Assembly (NCBI RefSeq): GCF_022815645.1
Contig: NZ_JALGRO010000005.1
Location: forward strand, 124,001 to 188,000
DNA: 64,000 nucleotides
Direction: 5' to 3'
From: Curtobacterium sp. VKM Ac-2922
GTDB taxonomy: Bacteria; Actinomycetota; Actinomycetes; Actinomycetales; Microbacteriaceae
A model generated the notes under the pieces. That model ran no database searches. It saw only the letters and a program-made list of their open reading frames with translations, and had not been told where the DNA came from. This document shows positions 16,587-27,074 of this stretch, piece after piece. Both the position numbers and the translations under genes were made by a program. Position 1 is the first letter of the stretch, and each line of letters opens with the position of its first letter.

Positions 16587-16602
16587 GTTTCCGCTCCGGA
16601 AG

Positions 16603-16630
16603 TTGACGCGCCTCCCGTCCGGAGTAGAGT
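16603..16630 (+). promoter_or_regulatory. dnaK promoter
   Basis: TTGACG (-35, 16603-16608), a 16-bp spacer and TAGAGT (-10, 16625-16630) form a good housekeeping-type promoter. Transcription would start near 16637. The HAIR-like box overlaps the -10 and start point, as expected for repression. Confidence 0.65.
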
Positions 16631-16649
16631 TGAGCCCATCGGACGCAAG
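16629..16649. promoter_or_regulatory. Degenerate HAIR element (HspR operator)
   Basis: GTTGAGC-N7-ACGCAAG matches the HAIR consensus CTTGAGT-N7-ACTCAAG at 11 of 14 positions with the correct 7-bp spacing. It sits on the dnaK transcription start. Weaker than the box at clpB. Confidence 0.6.
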
Positions 16650-16696
16650 TCCGGCAGACTTCAGCACCACGCATCCAACAGAAGGAGCAACACCAC

Positions 16697-18559
<1,863 letters not shown>

Positions 18560-18561
18560 CG

Positions 18562-19209
18562 ATGACGGACTCCACGAACGACGACAACGTCGAGAACAAC
18601 GAGGAGCCCCAGGTCGAGGGGGACGCCACGAACGCGGCCGAGCCCGAGGACCTGATCGAGGCCGAGGGGCCGGACGTCGAGGTCCCGACGGACGCCCCGG
18701 CGGGCGGCGAGCAGGACCTGTCCCCCGAGGACGAGGCACTGCTGGCCGACGCCGCACGCGGCATGGCGGAGGACAAGCTCAGCGCTGCCGACCGCGACCT
18801 GGTCGCCGAGATGCGCGCGGACATGCTCCGTGCGCAGGCCGAGCTGGTGAACTTCCGCAAGCGCGTCGAGCGTGACCGTGAAGCCAACCGCGAGGTCGCG
18901 ATCGCCGAGGTCGTCCGGGCACTCCTGCCGGCGCTCGACGACCTGACCCGGGCCGAGGCCCACGGCGATCTGAACGAGGGCCCCATGCAGGTCATCGGGC
19001 AGAAGATCCGCGGCGGCTTCGACAAGTTCAAGCTCGTGCAGATCGGCGAGAAGGGCGAGCCCTTCGACCCGACCGTGCACGAGGCGATCGTGCAGCTCCC
19101 GACCCCGGGCGCCACCGGCCAGACCGTGGCGGACGTCGTCGAGCCGGGCTACAAGCTCGGTGAGCGTGTCCTGCGTGCGGCCAAGGTCGCGGTGGCGGTC
19201 CCGGCCTGA
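18562..19209 (+). CDS. grpE: Nucleotide exchange factor GrpE
   Basis: 215 residues. The long acidic N-terminus (residues 1-75) is typical of actinobacterial GrpE. The coiled-coil region RADMLRAQAELVNFRKRVERDREANRE and the beta domain follow, with GQKIRGGFDKFKLVQIGEKGEPFDPTVHEAI, the conserved family signature. It releases ADP from DnaK. It follows dnaK by 2 bp, and dnaJ begins 23 bp downstream with its own RBS (GGAAGGTAGG). Confidence 0.96.
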   Translation: MTDSTNDDNVENNEEPQVEGDATNAAEPEDLIEAEGPDVEVPTDAPAGGEQDLSPEDEALLADAARGMAEDKLSAADRDLVAEMRADMLRAQAELVNFRKRVERDREANREVAIAEVVRALLPALDDLTRAEAHGDLNEGPMQVIGQKIRGGFDKFKLVQIGEKGEPFDPTVHEAIVQLPTPGATGQTVADVVEPGYKLGERVLRAAKVAVAVPA

Positions 19210-19232
19210 GCCGGGACGGAAGGTAGGTACCA

Positions 19233-20231
19233 GTGGCCAGTCAGGACTGGTTCGACAAGGACTTCTACGCGGTCCTCGGTGTCGACAAGAAGGCGTCCGA
19301 GGCCGACCTGAAGAAGACCTACCGGAAGCTCGCGCGGCAGTACCACCCGGACTCCAACCCGGGTGACGCTGCCGCCGAGGCCAGGTTCAAGGAGATCAGC
19401 GAGGCGTACTCGGTGCTGTCCGACAAGGACCAGCGCGCCGAGTACGACCAGGTCCGTGCCATGGGCTCGGGCGCTCGCTTCACGGCGGGCGGCCCGGGCC
19501 AGGGCGGCGGATTCGAGGACGTCTTCGGCGGGATGTTCGGCCAGCAGGGCGGTGGCGGACAGCGTGTCCGCTTCGGCCAGGGCGGTGCCGGCGGCTTCGA
19601 GGACATCCTGGGCGGGATGTTCGGCGGCGGTGCTGGCTTCGGCCAGTCCTCCGGCGGGTACCGCGGCTTCGGTGGTCCGACGAAGGGGCGCGACGTCACC
19701 GCGACGACGACGCTCGACTTCGCCACGGCGATCGCCGGCGACACGGTCAAGCTCGCGCAGGGCAACGGCCGGCCGGTGAACGTCCGGATCCCCGCGGGGG
19801 TCGCGGACGGTCAGAAGATCCGGCTGCGGGGCCGCGGCGAACCGAGCCCGGACGGCGGCGACGCTGGTGACCTGGTGGTCGCGGTGCACGTCCGCAAGCA
19901 CCCGGTCTTCGAGCGCGACGGGCAGCACCTGCGCGTGGACGTCCCCGTGACGTTCGTCGAGGCAGCGCTCGGCGCCACCATCCAGGTCCCGACGCTCGGC
20001 GGCGAGCCCGTCAAGCTGCGGGTCGCTCCGGGCACGCCCTCTGGTCGCGTCCTGCGCGTCAAGGGCCGCGGCGTCACGACCAAGACCGGCACGGGCGACC
20101 TGCTGGCGACGGTCCAGGTCGCGGTGCCGTCGCACCTGTCCGACAAGGCGAAGGAAGCGGTCGAGGCGCTCGCCGCGGCCCTGCCCGACGAGGACCCGCG
20201 CGAGGACCTGCTCGCCAAGGCGCGCGGCTAG
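19233..20231 (+). CDS. dnaJ: DnaJ-family co-chaperone lacking zinc finger
   Basis: 332 residues. J domain at residues 5-70 (FYAVLGVDKKASEADLKKTYRKLARQYHPDSNPGD) with the catalytic HPD. A Gly/Phe-rich linker (75-150) with repeated GGFEDVFGGMFG / GGFEDILGGMFG leads to the two C-terminal beta-sandwich substrate domains (TTTLDFATAIAGDTVKL..., IRLRGRGEPS, RVLRVKGRGV). The four CxxCxGxG repeats of type I DnaJ are absent, so this is a type II (CbpA/DnaJB-like) protein even though it occupies the dnaJ slot of the operon. GTG start with RBS GGAAGG. It stimulates DnaK ATPase. Confidence 0.93.
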   Translation: MASQDWFDKDFYAVLGVDKKASEADLKKTYRKLARQYHPDSNPGDAAAEARFKEISEAYSVLSDKDQRAEYDQVRAMGSGARFTAGGPGQGGGFEDVFGGMFGQQGGGGQRVRFGQGGAGGFEDILGGMFGGGAGFGQSSGGYRGFGGPTKGRDVTATTTLDFATAIAGDTVKLAQGNGRPVNVRIPAGVADGQKIRLRGRGEPSPDGGDAGDLVVAVHVRKHPVFERDGQHLRVDVPVTFVEAALGATIQVPTLGGEPVKLRVAPGTPSGRVLRVKGRGVTTKTGTGDLLATVQVAVPSHLSDKAKEAVEALAAALPDEDPREDLLAKARG

Positions 20232-20262
20232 CGTCGCGCACCACATGCACCAGACCCGGCCA

Positions 20263-20305
20263 GGAGGCCCGGCGCGGCTCCGTCAGGAAGCCGCACCGGG
20301 CCTCC
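20263..20305. terminator. Hairpin between dnaJ and hspR
   Basis: GGAGGCCCGGCGCGGCT pairs with AGCCGCACCGGGCCTCC (one mismatch, 9-nt loop). It uses the GGAGGC/GCCTCC core common in this window. It may attenuate hspR relative to the chaperone genes. Confidence 0.6.
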
Positions 20306-20348
20306 AGGCTGGTCGCAGACCACGCGGACGACGGAAGGGACCCACGCC

Positions 20349-20768
20349 ATGACCGACATGGACGAGAACTCGCCCGTCTTCGCGATCGCGGTCGCCGCGG
20401 AGCTGGCGGAGATGCACCCGCAGACGCTCCGGCAGTACGACCGGCTCGGCCTGGTCGTGCCGGGGCGCACCCGCGGCGGCTCGCGTCGGTACTCGATGCG
20501 CGACGTCGTACAGCTGCGCGAGATCGCGCGGCTGGGCTCCGAGGGCGTGTCGCTCGAGGGGATCCGCCGCGTGCTCGAGCTCGAGAACGAGAACAAGCAG
20601 CTGCGTGACCGGGTCCGCGAACTCGAGACGGCCCTGGCAGACCAGCTGATCAACCGTCCCGGCGCCCGGGTGTTCGCGGCCACGGCGAGCGGTGCCGCGG
20701 TGTCGCTGCGTGCGGGCTCGCGTCCGGAGCGCAACACGCAGATCGTGCTCTGGCGACCACCGCACTGA
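20349..20768 (+). CDS. hspR: Heat-shock repressor HspR (MerR family)
   Basis: 139 residues. The MerR-type winged helix at the N-terminus (VFAIAVAAELAEMHPQTLRQYDRLGLVVPGRTRGGSRRYSMRDV) is the HspR signature. A leucine-rich coiled coil (LENENKQLRDRVRELETAL) for dimerisation and a short basic/hydrophobic tail (NTQIVLWRPPH) follow. HspR represses dnaK and clpB operons by binding HAIR sites, assisted by DnaK, closing a feedback loop. HAIR-like sites are visible upstream of dnaK (16629) and clpB (27075). A hairpin separates it from dnaJ, but it is on the same strand and probably in the same operon. Confidence 0.96.
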   Translation: MTDMDENSPVFAIAVAAELAEMHPQTLRQYDRLGLVVPGRTRGGSRRYSMRDVVQLREIARLGSEGVSLEGIRRVLELENENKQLRDRVRELETALADQLINRPGARVFAATASGAAVSLRAGSRPERNTQIVLWRPPH

Positions 20769-20776
20769 CGTCATGA

Positions 20777-20812
20777 CGAAGGCCCCCTGCCGTGATCGGC
20801 AGGGGGCCTTCG
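20777..20812. terminator. Terminator after hspR (bidirectional)
   Basis: A perfect 15-bp stem (CGAAGGCCCCCTGCC with GGCAGGGGGCCTTCG, 6-nt loop) lies between hspR and the convergent aldo/keto reductase gene. Confidence 0.88.
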
Positions 20813-20829
20813 CCATGCGGTCGCTCGGA

Positions 20830-21660
20830 CTACGCCGGGACGTAGTCGAACGTGTCCGGGTCCGGGCCGGTGCGGTGGCCCTTGTCGAGCGTGGTGATGT
20901 CGGTCATGTCCTCGTCGGAGAGCTCGAAGTCGAAGATCGCGAAGTTCTCCTCGACGCGCGAGCGGGTCACCGACTTCGGGAACACGATGTCGCCGCGCTG
21001 GATGTGCCAACGGAGCACGACCTGCGCCGGGGTCTTGCCGACGTTGCCGGCGATGCGCGTGATGGTCTCGTCGTCGAGCACCAGGCCCTGGGCGATCGGG
21101 GACCAGGCCTCGGTCGCGATGCCGAGCTCGCGGTTGTGGGCGCGGAGCTCGTCCTGGGTCAGGTACGGGTGCACCTCGATCTGGTTGACCGACGGCGTGA
21201 TGGTCGTCTCGGCCTTGAGGCGGTTGAGGTGGTGCGCCTGGAAGTTCGAGACGCCGATCGAGCGGGCGGTGCCGCCGCGGTACAGCTCCTCCATCGCCTT
21301 CCACGTGGGGACGAAGTCCGTCACGGTGGGCAGCGGCCAGTGGATGAGGAAGAGGTCCGTGTACCCGCCGAGCAGCTCGGCCGACTTCTTGCCGTTCTCG
21401 AGCGCTGCCTCGGGGTCGTGGAAGCCGTTGTTGAGCTTCGAGGTCACGAAGATCTCGGAGCGGTCGATGCCGGACTCGGCGATCGCCTCGCCGACCTCTT
21501 TCTCGTTGCCGTACATCTCGGCGGTGTCGATGTGGCGGTAGCCGACCTCGAGGGCCGCGAGCGTCGCCGCCTTGGTCTCCGAGGGGTCGATCTGGAACAC
21601 ACCGAAGCCGAGCTGCGGGATGGTCTTGCCGTCGTTGAGTGTGATGTTCGGAACGGTCAT
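20830..21660 (-). CDS. Aldo/keto reductase (2,5-diketogluconate reductase-like)
   Basis: 276 residues, typical AKR length. It uses NADPH to reduce carbonyls in the cytoplasm. The AKR signature HIDTAEMYGNEKEVGEAI holds catalytic Asp and Tyr (near residues 46-51), VTSKL supplies the Lys and LFLIHWPLP the His. GVSNFQAHHLNRL and IVFPKSVTRSRVEENF (cofactor phosphate-binding segment) are family signatures. The pattern is closest to the AKR5 group acting on diketogluconate or small aldehydes; true substrate unknown. Start ATG at 21660, first Met before the conserved core. Monocistronic, converging on hspR. Confidence 0.9.
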   Translation of the reverse strand: MTVPNITLNDGKTIPQLGFGVFQIDPSETKAATLAALEVGYRHIDTAEMYGNEKEVGEAIAESGIDRSEIFVTSKLNNGFHDPEAALENGKKSAELLGGYTDLFLIHWPLPTVTDFVPTWKAMEELYRGGTARSIGVSNFQAHHLNRLKAETTITPSVNQIEVHPYLTQDELRAHNRELGIATEAWSPIAQGLVLDDETITRIAGNVGKTPAQVVLRWHIQRGDIVFPKSVTRSRVEENFAIFDFELSDEDMTDITTLDKGHRTGPDPDTFDYVPA

Positions 21661-21719
21661 GACCCCAGACAACCAGCGGACGTCCGAGCGGCGTTCCGGC
21701 AACACTCAGCGAACGGGGT

Positions 21720-22139
21720 TCACGCGAGCGACGCGCGGATGTACGCCGCCAGGGCCTCGCCGTACGCCATGGCCGGGTCGGCGGACGCGAAGGTCCGGTC
21801 GGCGCCCGAGATCGTCGCCGTCACGGTGTACACGACGCGGTCCCCGTTCGACACACGGGTCAGCCCGATGAACGACGGGCCGAGCAGGTCACGCAGCTGG
21901 TCCTCGCGCGGCAGCCAGAGCGACTCGGCGGCGGTCACCGAGTCGAGTGCCCACTCGGTGGTGCCGTTGAAGCCCAGGATCGTGCCCGACGGGTGGTCGT
22001 GCCGTTCGACGGTCATCTCCGACACGGTGTAGACGTCGTCGTCGACCCCGGGCTTGTCGATGACGAAGCGGTCGCCCGTTGCGGGGTTCCAACGGAGTCC
22101 GGCATCACGGAGGGTCTTGGCGAGTTCGACGGTGATCAC
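21720..22139 (-). CDS. Conserved hypothetical protein, 139 aa
   Basis: Small acidic soluble protein beginning ITVELAKTLRDAGLRWNPATGDRFVIDKPGVDDDVYTVSEMTV. I recognise no catalytic motif. It reads like a compact alpha/beta domain and ends TFASADPAMAYGEALAAYIRASLA. Codon bias (G/C at third positions) and steady composition support that it is a real gene. The GTG at 22139 is the first plausible start; there is no strong ribosome-binding site. It is divergent from the beta-mannosidase gene. Function unknown. Confidence 0.72.
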   Translation of the reverse strand: MITVELAKTLRDAGLRWNPATGDRFVIDKPGVDDDVYTVSEMTVERHDHPSGTILGFNGTTEWALDSVTAAESLWLPREDQLRDLLGPSFIGLTRVSNGDRVVYTVTATISGADRTFASADPAMAYGEALAAYIRASLA

Positions 22140-22212
22140 CCCACCAACCTGCCACCAACGCCGCCCGCACGTGTTCCCGATGGCAACCCGTACTAGCATC
22201 ACGGAGCACCCA

Positions 22213-22246
22213 CGCGCGCGGATCGTCCTGGTACGTTCCGCGCGCG
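22213..22246. promoter_or_regulatory. Inverted repeat upstream of beta-mannosidase
   Basis: CGCGCGCGGA and TCCGCGCGCG form a 10-bp perfect stem around a 14-nt loop, 125 bp before the mannosidase ATG. A possible -10 (TAGCAT, 22194-22199) lies just upstream, so the hairpin could be in the mRNA leader. Role unproven. Confidence 0.35.
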
Positions 22247-22370
22247 CGACGCGACGCTGCCCGGACCACCGGTGCCGTGCCTCCAGGCCGCAGACCGGCC
22301 ACGGCACCACCGACGGCCGGGCCCCGACCGCGGCGGACCCCGGGGCGCTCCGCCGAAGAGAAGGACCGCT

Positions 22371-25151
22371 ATGACCCTCGACCGCGAGGAACTCCAGGGC
22401 GACTGGACCGTGTCGATCGGCGACGACTCCGCGCCCGCCGGTGCACCGGCGGCGGTGTTGGCCGCCCTGCGCGGACCGGGCATCAGCGCGACGGTGCCGG
22501 GGCAGGTGCACACCGACCTGCAGCGCGAGGGGCTGCTGCCCGACCCCGCCTTCGACCGGAACGAGCCGTCGGCCGCATGGGTCGGTCGCGCGGACTGGAC
22601 CTACCGTCGACAGCTCGACGTCGACCCGCGCGGACACGAACGCGTCGACCTGGTCTGCGACGGACTCGACACCGTCGCCGAGCTGAGCCTGGACGGCGTG
22701 GTCGTCGGGACCACGCGCAACATGCACCGCCGCTACCGCTTCGACCTGCTGAACCGCATCGGCGGGAGCGGCGACGACGACCGGACGCTCGAGATCCTGT
22801 TCGAGTCGCCGTACCGCGAAGCAGGCCGCGTCGCTGCCCGCGCGGGCGCGATGCCCGGACCGTACGACGAGCCGTTCCCCTACGTGCGCAAGATGGCGTC
22901 GAACTTCGGCTGGGACTGGGGCCTGACCGCGGTCACGAGCGGACCGTGGCGCGACGTCGCGATCGAGCGCTGGTCCACCGCCCGACTGCGCGACGTCCGG
23001 CCGCTGGTCGACGTCGAGGCGGGCGAGGGGGTCCTCGACGCCCACATCGCGTTCGAGCGCTCGGGCGCGAACGACCTGGACCAGGACGGTGAGGACGACG
23101 ACCTGGTGCTCGTGGTGACCGTGGCGGGGGAGACCGCCGAGGGCACGACGACCCGGCAGCGCTCGCGCGCGCAGGTCACGCCGAAGGAGGACGAGACCGT
23201 CGTCACGGTGCGGATCCCCGACGCGCGGCTCTGGTGGCCCCGCGGGTACGGCGAGCAGCCCCTGTACGACGTCTTCGTCGAGCTGCAGACGGTCGAGGGC
23301 GAGGTGCTCGACCGGCAGACGTTCCGCACCGGGTTCCGGTCCACGCGGATCGACACCACCAAGGACGACACCGGGCGGCCCTTCGACATCCACGTCAACG
23401 GCACGCTGATCGACGTGCGCGGGGTGAACTGGATCCCGGACGACGTCATCGTCTCGCGGGTCGACCGCGCCCGCTACCAGGACCGGCTCGCCGCGGCGGC
23501 GTCGCTCAACACGAACCTGGTCCGCGTGTGGGGTGGCGGCGTGTACGAGTCGCACGACTTCTACGAGGTCTGCGACGAACTCGGACTGCTGGTGTGGCAG
23601 GACTTCCCGTTCGCGTGCTCGGCCTACCCGGAGATCGAACCGCTCCGCAGCGAGGTCGTGGCCGAGGCGCGGGACAACGTCGCGCGGCTGTCGCGGCACC
23701 CGTCGCTGGTGCTGTGGAACGGCAACAACGAGAACATCTGGCTGCACGACGCCGACGGCTGGGCGAAGGACCTGGGCGACCGCGGCTGGGGGCTCGACTA
23801 CTACCTCGACCTGCTGCCGACGATCGTCGACGCGGTCGACCCGTCGCGCTTCTACACGGTGGCGTCGCCGTGGTCCGGGTCGGAGTCGCTGTTCGCGAAC
23901 GACGTCGACAACGAGACACACCACTCGTGGGACGTCTGGAACCGGCTGTCCGACGACCACTACCGCGACTCGGTGCCGCGGTTCGTGTCCGAGTTCGGCT
24001 GGCAGGCGCCGCCCGCCTGGCGCACCCTGCGCGACGCCGTGTCCGACGACCCGATGACGCCGACGTCGCCCGGAGTCGTGCACCACCAGAAGGCCGCGGA
24101 CGGCATGGCGAAGCTCGCCCGCGGGCTCGAGCCCCGGTTCGGCACCGGCTGGGACACCGACCTGGACCGGTGGCACTACCTGACGCAGCTGCAGCAGGCC
24201 CGCGCGATCGCCACGGGGGTCGAGCACTGGCGGACCCACTGGCCGCGGAACACCGGCGTGATCGTGTGGCAGCTGAACGACCTGTGGCCGGTGTCGTCGT
24301 GGTCGGCGATCGACTCGGCGGGGCGGCTGAAGCCGCTGGCGCACGAGCTGCGCCGCCTGTACGACGACGTGCTGCTGACGATCCGACCGGCGTCGCGGGT
24401 GTCGGTCGCGACCGGTCGGGCGCCTGCGGACAGCGCCGGACGGCCAGGAGGCTCGGACCAGACCACCGCGTCGCTGCCGGTCCCCGAGACGGTCGGGTCC
24501 GGTGCCGCGGACGGCTCCGGCGTCGCAGTCGGGTCCGTTGCCGTGGTCGGGTCCGCCGGCTCCGGTTCGGCGCCGGGTGACACCGCCGTGCTCGACCGCC
24601 CGGACGAGGGCACCTCGTCGCCGATCGAGATCGCGGTGCGATCGACGCGCCGCGGTCTGGACAGCGTGGTGCGCGTCCGTCGGGTCGACCTGTCCGGACG
24701 GGTGCTGGCCGAGGCCGAGCTGCCGGTCCGGCTGGACAAGGCCGGCGTCGCCGTCGTGCCGCTGCCGGCGGCGGTCGGCGTCGTGGCCGACCCGACGGCC
24801 GAGCTCGTCATCGCGGACATGGACTGGCGACGTGCCGTGTGGACGCCGGGACCCGACAAGGACATGCGCTGGGAGCCCGCGCACTACCGGGCGGCGTTCT
24901 CGCCGGCTGCGGACGGCGACGGGCTCGACCTGGTGGTGGAGGCGGAGTCGCTCGTGCGCGACCTGCTGCTGCAGCCGGACCGGGTGCAGCCGGGTGGCAC
25001 GGTCGACCGCGGCTTCATGACCCTGCTGCCGGGGGAGCAGGTGGCCTTCCGCCTGCACGGCGTGACCGAGGCCGACATCCCCTCGCTCACCGGTGCCGCG
25101 GTGATGTGGACCCTCGATCGCGTCCTCGACGACCACGTCGATCCTGAATGA
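22371..25151 (+). CDS. GH2 beta-mannosidase
   Basis: 926 residues. It starts with a galactose-binding-like beta-sandwich (SATVPGQVHTDLQREGLLPDPAF...), typical of GH2 beta-mannosidases. It continues through an Ig-like domain (VTPKEDETVVTVRIPDARLWWPRGYGEQPLYDV) to a TIM barrel with GVNWIPDDV, LVRVWGGGVYE, the acid/base LWNGNNENIW and the nucleophile FVSEFGWQ. No signal peptide, so it likely cleaves imported manno-oligosaccharides. RBS GAAGAGAAGGA precedes the ATG. An unusual Gly/Ser/Ala-rich insertion of about 60 residues (roughly 680-745) interrupts the C-terminal sandwich. No transporter genes adjoin it. Confidence 0.93.
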   Translation: MTLDREELQGDWTVSIGDDSAPAGAPAAVLAALRGPGISATVPGQVHTDLQREGLLPDPAFDRNEPSAAWVGRADWTYRRQLDVDPRGHERVDLVCDGLDTVAELSLDGVVVGTTRNMHRRYRFDLLNRIGGSGDDDRTLEILFESPYREAGRVAARAGAMPGPYDEPFPYVRKMASNFGWDWGLTAVTSGPWRDVAIERWSTARLRDVRPLVDVEAGEGVLDAHIAFERSGANDLDQDGEDDDLVLVVTVAGETAEGTTTRQRSRAQVTPKEDETVVTVRIPDARLWWPRGYGEQPLYDVFVELQTVEGEVLDRQTFRTGFRSTRIDTTKDDTGRPFDIHVNGTLIDVRGVNWIPDDVIVSRVDRARYQDRLAAAASLNTNLVRVWGGGVYESHDFYEVCDELGLLVWQDFPFACSAYPEIEPLRSEVVAEARDNVARLSRHPSLVLWNGNNENIWLHDADGWAKDLGDRGWGLDYYLDLLPTIVDAVDPSRFYTVASPWSGSESLFANDVDNETHHSWDVWNRLSDDHYRDSVPRFVSEFGWQAPPAWRTLRDAVSDDPMTPTSPGVVHHQKAADGMAKLARGLEPRFGTGWDTDLDRWHYLTQLQQARAIATGVEHWRTHWPRNTGVIVWQLNDLWPVSSWSAIDSAGRLKPLAHELRRLYDDVLLTIRPASRVSVATGRAPADSAGRPGGSDQTTASLPVPETVGSGAADGSGVAVGSVAVVGSAGSGSAPGDTAVLDRPDEGTSSPIEIAVRSTRRGLDSVVRVRRVDLSGRVLAEAELPVRLDKAGVAVVPLPAAVGVVADPTAELVIADMDWRRAVWTPGPDKDMRWEPAHYRAAFSPAADGDGLDLVVEAESLVRDLLLQPDRVQPGGTVDRGFMTLLPGEQVAFRLHGVTEADIPSLTGAAVMWTLDRVLDDHVDPE

Positions 25152-25282
25152 GCGGTGTCCGTTCCCGGCCCCGCCTGTGCTTCCGGACGCACGCGCGGTA
25201 CCATCGGACGAACGCGGACTTCCGCTGGGCGCATCGATGACGATCCGCTGACGGCGACCAGTTCCAGAATCAAGGAGTCATG

Positions 25283-25558
25283 ATGCTCGGAAACCTCACC
25301 GGTCTGCACCTGCTGATCATCCTCGGGATCGTCATCCTGCTCTTCGGCGCCACCAAGCTGCCGGCCCTGGCCAAGGGCCTCGGCCAGTCGATCAACATCT
25401 TCAAGAAGGAGATGGACACCGACGACAAGAAGGCCAAGGGCACGGACGGCACCGTCCAGAACACCACGGCCGAGCCGACCACCCCTGCTGCGCAGCAGGT
25501 CCCGGTCGTCAACCCCGGACCCTCGGTCCAGCCGAACACCACCGACCACCGGAGCTGA
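25283..25558 (+). CDS. tatA: Sec-independent translocase subunit TatA
   Basis: 91 residues. One N-terminal membrane helix ([36 protein letters not shown]) with the TatA FG motif is followed by an amphipathic helix ([13 protein letters not shown]) and a polar Pro/Thr-rich tail. TatA oligomers form the pore for folded twin-arginine substrates. I favour the second ATG (25283), as AGGAG at 25273-25277 is then 5 nt away; the ATG at 25280 is the alternative. tatC and tatB are not in the window. Confidence 0.92.
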   Translation: MLGNLTGLHLLIILGIVILLFGATKLPALAKGLGQSINIFKKEMDTDDKKAKGTDGTVQNTTAEPTTPAAQQVPVVNPGPSVQPNTTDHRS

Positions 25559-25578
25559 TCCGGTCCCGCCCCGTTGCT

Positions 25579-25608
25579 GAAGCCCCCGTGGTCCCACACG
25601 GGGGCTTC
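25579..25608. terminator. Terminator after tatA
   Basis: GAAGCCCCCGTG and CACGGGGGCTTC form a perfect 12-bp stem with a 6-nt loop, 20 bp past the tatA stop. Confidence 0.87.
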
Positions 25609-25685
25609 GTCGTGTCCGGCGCGGGTGCGATGACGAGCGGCGCGACACCCCGGCCCGCCCCGCCGCGCAGGCGCATGATGAGCAG

Positions 25686-27074
25686 GTGACCACCCACCCC
25701 GCGCCACTGCGCGACGACCGCCGTACCGTGCTCGTCGTCGCGATCCTGGCGTCCTTCGTCGTGGGGTTGGACTCGAGCGTGGTGAACGTGGCGCTCCCGG
25801 CGATCAAGACCGAGCTCGGCGGCGGACTCGTCGTGCAGCAGTGGACGGTGGACGCGTACCTGGTCACCCTCGGTTCGCTGATCCTGGTCGCCGGCTCGCT
25901 GTCGGACCTGTTCGGTCGCGTCCGGATCGTCACGTGGGGGCTCGTGGTGTTCGGGGTCGCCTCGGTGCTCTGCGCGATCGCACCCACGGGCGTCGTGCTC
26001 ATCGTCGCCCGGGCACTGCAGGGCGTCGGCGGCGCACTCGTCACCCCGAGCGCGTTGGCACTGATCGTCGCGGCCTACCGGGGCGCGGCGCAGGCCAAGG
26101 CCATCGGGTCGTGGACGGCGTGGTCGAGCGCTGCGGTGATCGTCGGCCCGGTGGTCGGCGGGCTGATCGTGGACGGGATCGGGTGGCGGTGGATCTTCGT
26201 GCTGACGGCGGTCCCGATCGCGGTGACGATCGTGCTGGTGCGCCGGATCTCGGGCGACGTGGTGGCGGGGCACCGTCCCCCGGTCGACGTCGTCGGCGCG
26301 GTGCTCGCGGTGCTCGGTGTGGGTGGTGTCGTGCTCGGGCTCATCGAGCAGGAGCGGCTCGGGTGGGGAGCCCCGGCGGTGGTCGCGGCGCTGGTCGTCG
26401 GTGGCGTGGCGCTCGTCGCGTTCGTGCCCTGGGAGCTGCGTGTGATGCGGGGAACCGGTGCGCCGCTCGTCCCGCTCGGGCTGTTCCGGGCGCGCAACTT
26501 CGCGGTCGGCAACCTGGCCACGCTGTCGATCTACGGCGCGCTCGGGATGGTGTTCTTCGTGGTGACGCTGTTCCTGCAGGAGATCTGGCGCTTCCCGGCC
26601 TGGCTGGCGGGCCTGGCGACCCTGCCGCCGACGGTCATGCTGCTGCTGCTCTCGACCACGGTCGGGTCGCTCGCCGGGCGGTACGGTCCACGGTGGTTCA
26701 TGGCGGCGGGTCCGGCGATCGCGGCGGTCGGCGCGCTCGTGCTGCTGCTGGCGGGAGACGACCCCGCTGCCTACTGGTGGTCGGTGCTGCCGGGGCTGGT
26801 GCTGATCGGGGCGGGGATCGCGACCATGGTGACCCCGCTCACGAGTGCCGTGCTGGGATCGGTGCCGCAGTCCGAGGCCGGCGCGGGATCGGCCGTCAAC
26901 AACGCCGTCGCGCGCATCGCCGGACTGGTGACGGTGGCCCTGGCCGGGGTCGTCCTGGGCGGCGGTGTCAGTGTGGGCGGCCTGCACCGGGCGATGCTCG
27001 TGATGGCCGTGCTGCTGGCGGCCGGCGCCGTGGTCAGCGCGCTCGGGATCCGGAATCCGACCACGCGATCCTGA
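25686..27074 (+). CDS. MFS transporter, DHA2/EmrB-QacA type
   Basis: 462 residues with about 14 membrane segments, as in the 14-TMS drug:proton antiporter group. Visible motifs are FVVGLDSSVVNVALPAIKTEL (motif D1, helix 1), the motif-A loop GSLSDLFGRVRIV and the helix 5 antiporter motif GSWTAWSSAAVIVGPVVGGLIVD. It exports small hydrophobic compounds; substrate unknown. The start is GTG 25686, with no good RBS; CATGAT six bases upstream could be a leaderless -10. The HAIR box for clpB begins directly after its stop codon. Confidence 0.88.
   Translation: MTTHPAPLRDDRRTVLVVAILASFVVGLDSSVVNVALPAIKTELGGGLVVQQWTVDAYLVTLGSLILVAGSLSDLFGRVRIVTWGLVVFGVASVLCAIAPTGVVLIVARALQGVGGALVTPSALALIVAAYRGAAQAKAIGSWTAWSSAAVIVGPVVGGLIVDGIGWRWIFVLTAVPIAVTIVLVRRISGDVVAGHRPPVDVVGAVLAVLGVGGVVLGLIEQERLGWGAPAVVAALVVGGVALVAFVPWELRVMRGTGAPLVPLGLFRARNFAVGNLATLSIYGALGMVFFVVTLFLQEIWRFPAWLAGLATLPPTVMLLLLSTTVGSLAGRYGPRWFMAAGPAIAAVGALVLLLAGDDPAAYWWSVLPGLVLIGAGIATMVTPLTSAVLGSVPQSEAGAGSAVNNAVARIAGLVTVALAGVVLGGGVSVGGLHRAMLVMAVLLAAGAVVSALGIRNPTTRS

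Noticed and set aside
21720-25136. Very long minus-strand open frame opposite the beta-mannosidase
   Set aside because: An artefact of GC-rich codon bias on the opposite strand. The translation is Arg/His/Val/Gly-rich with no domain, while the plus-strand frame has clear GH2 motifs. Only its last 139 codons (21720-22139) are a real gene.
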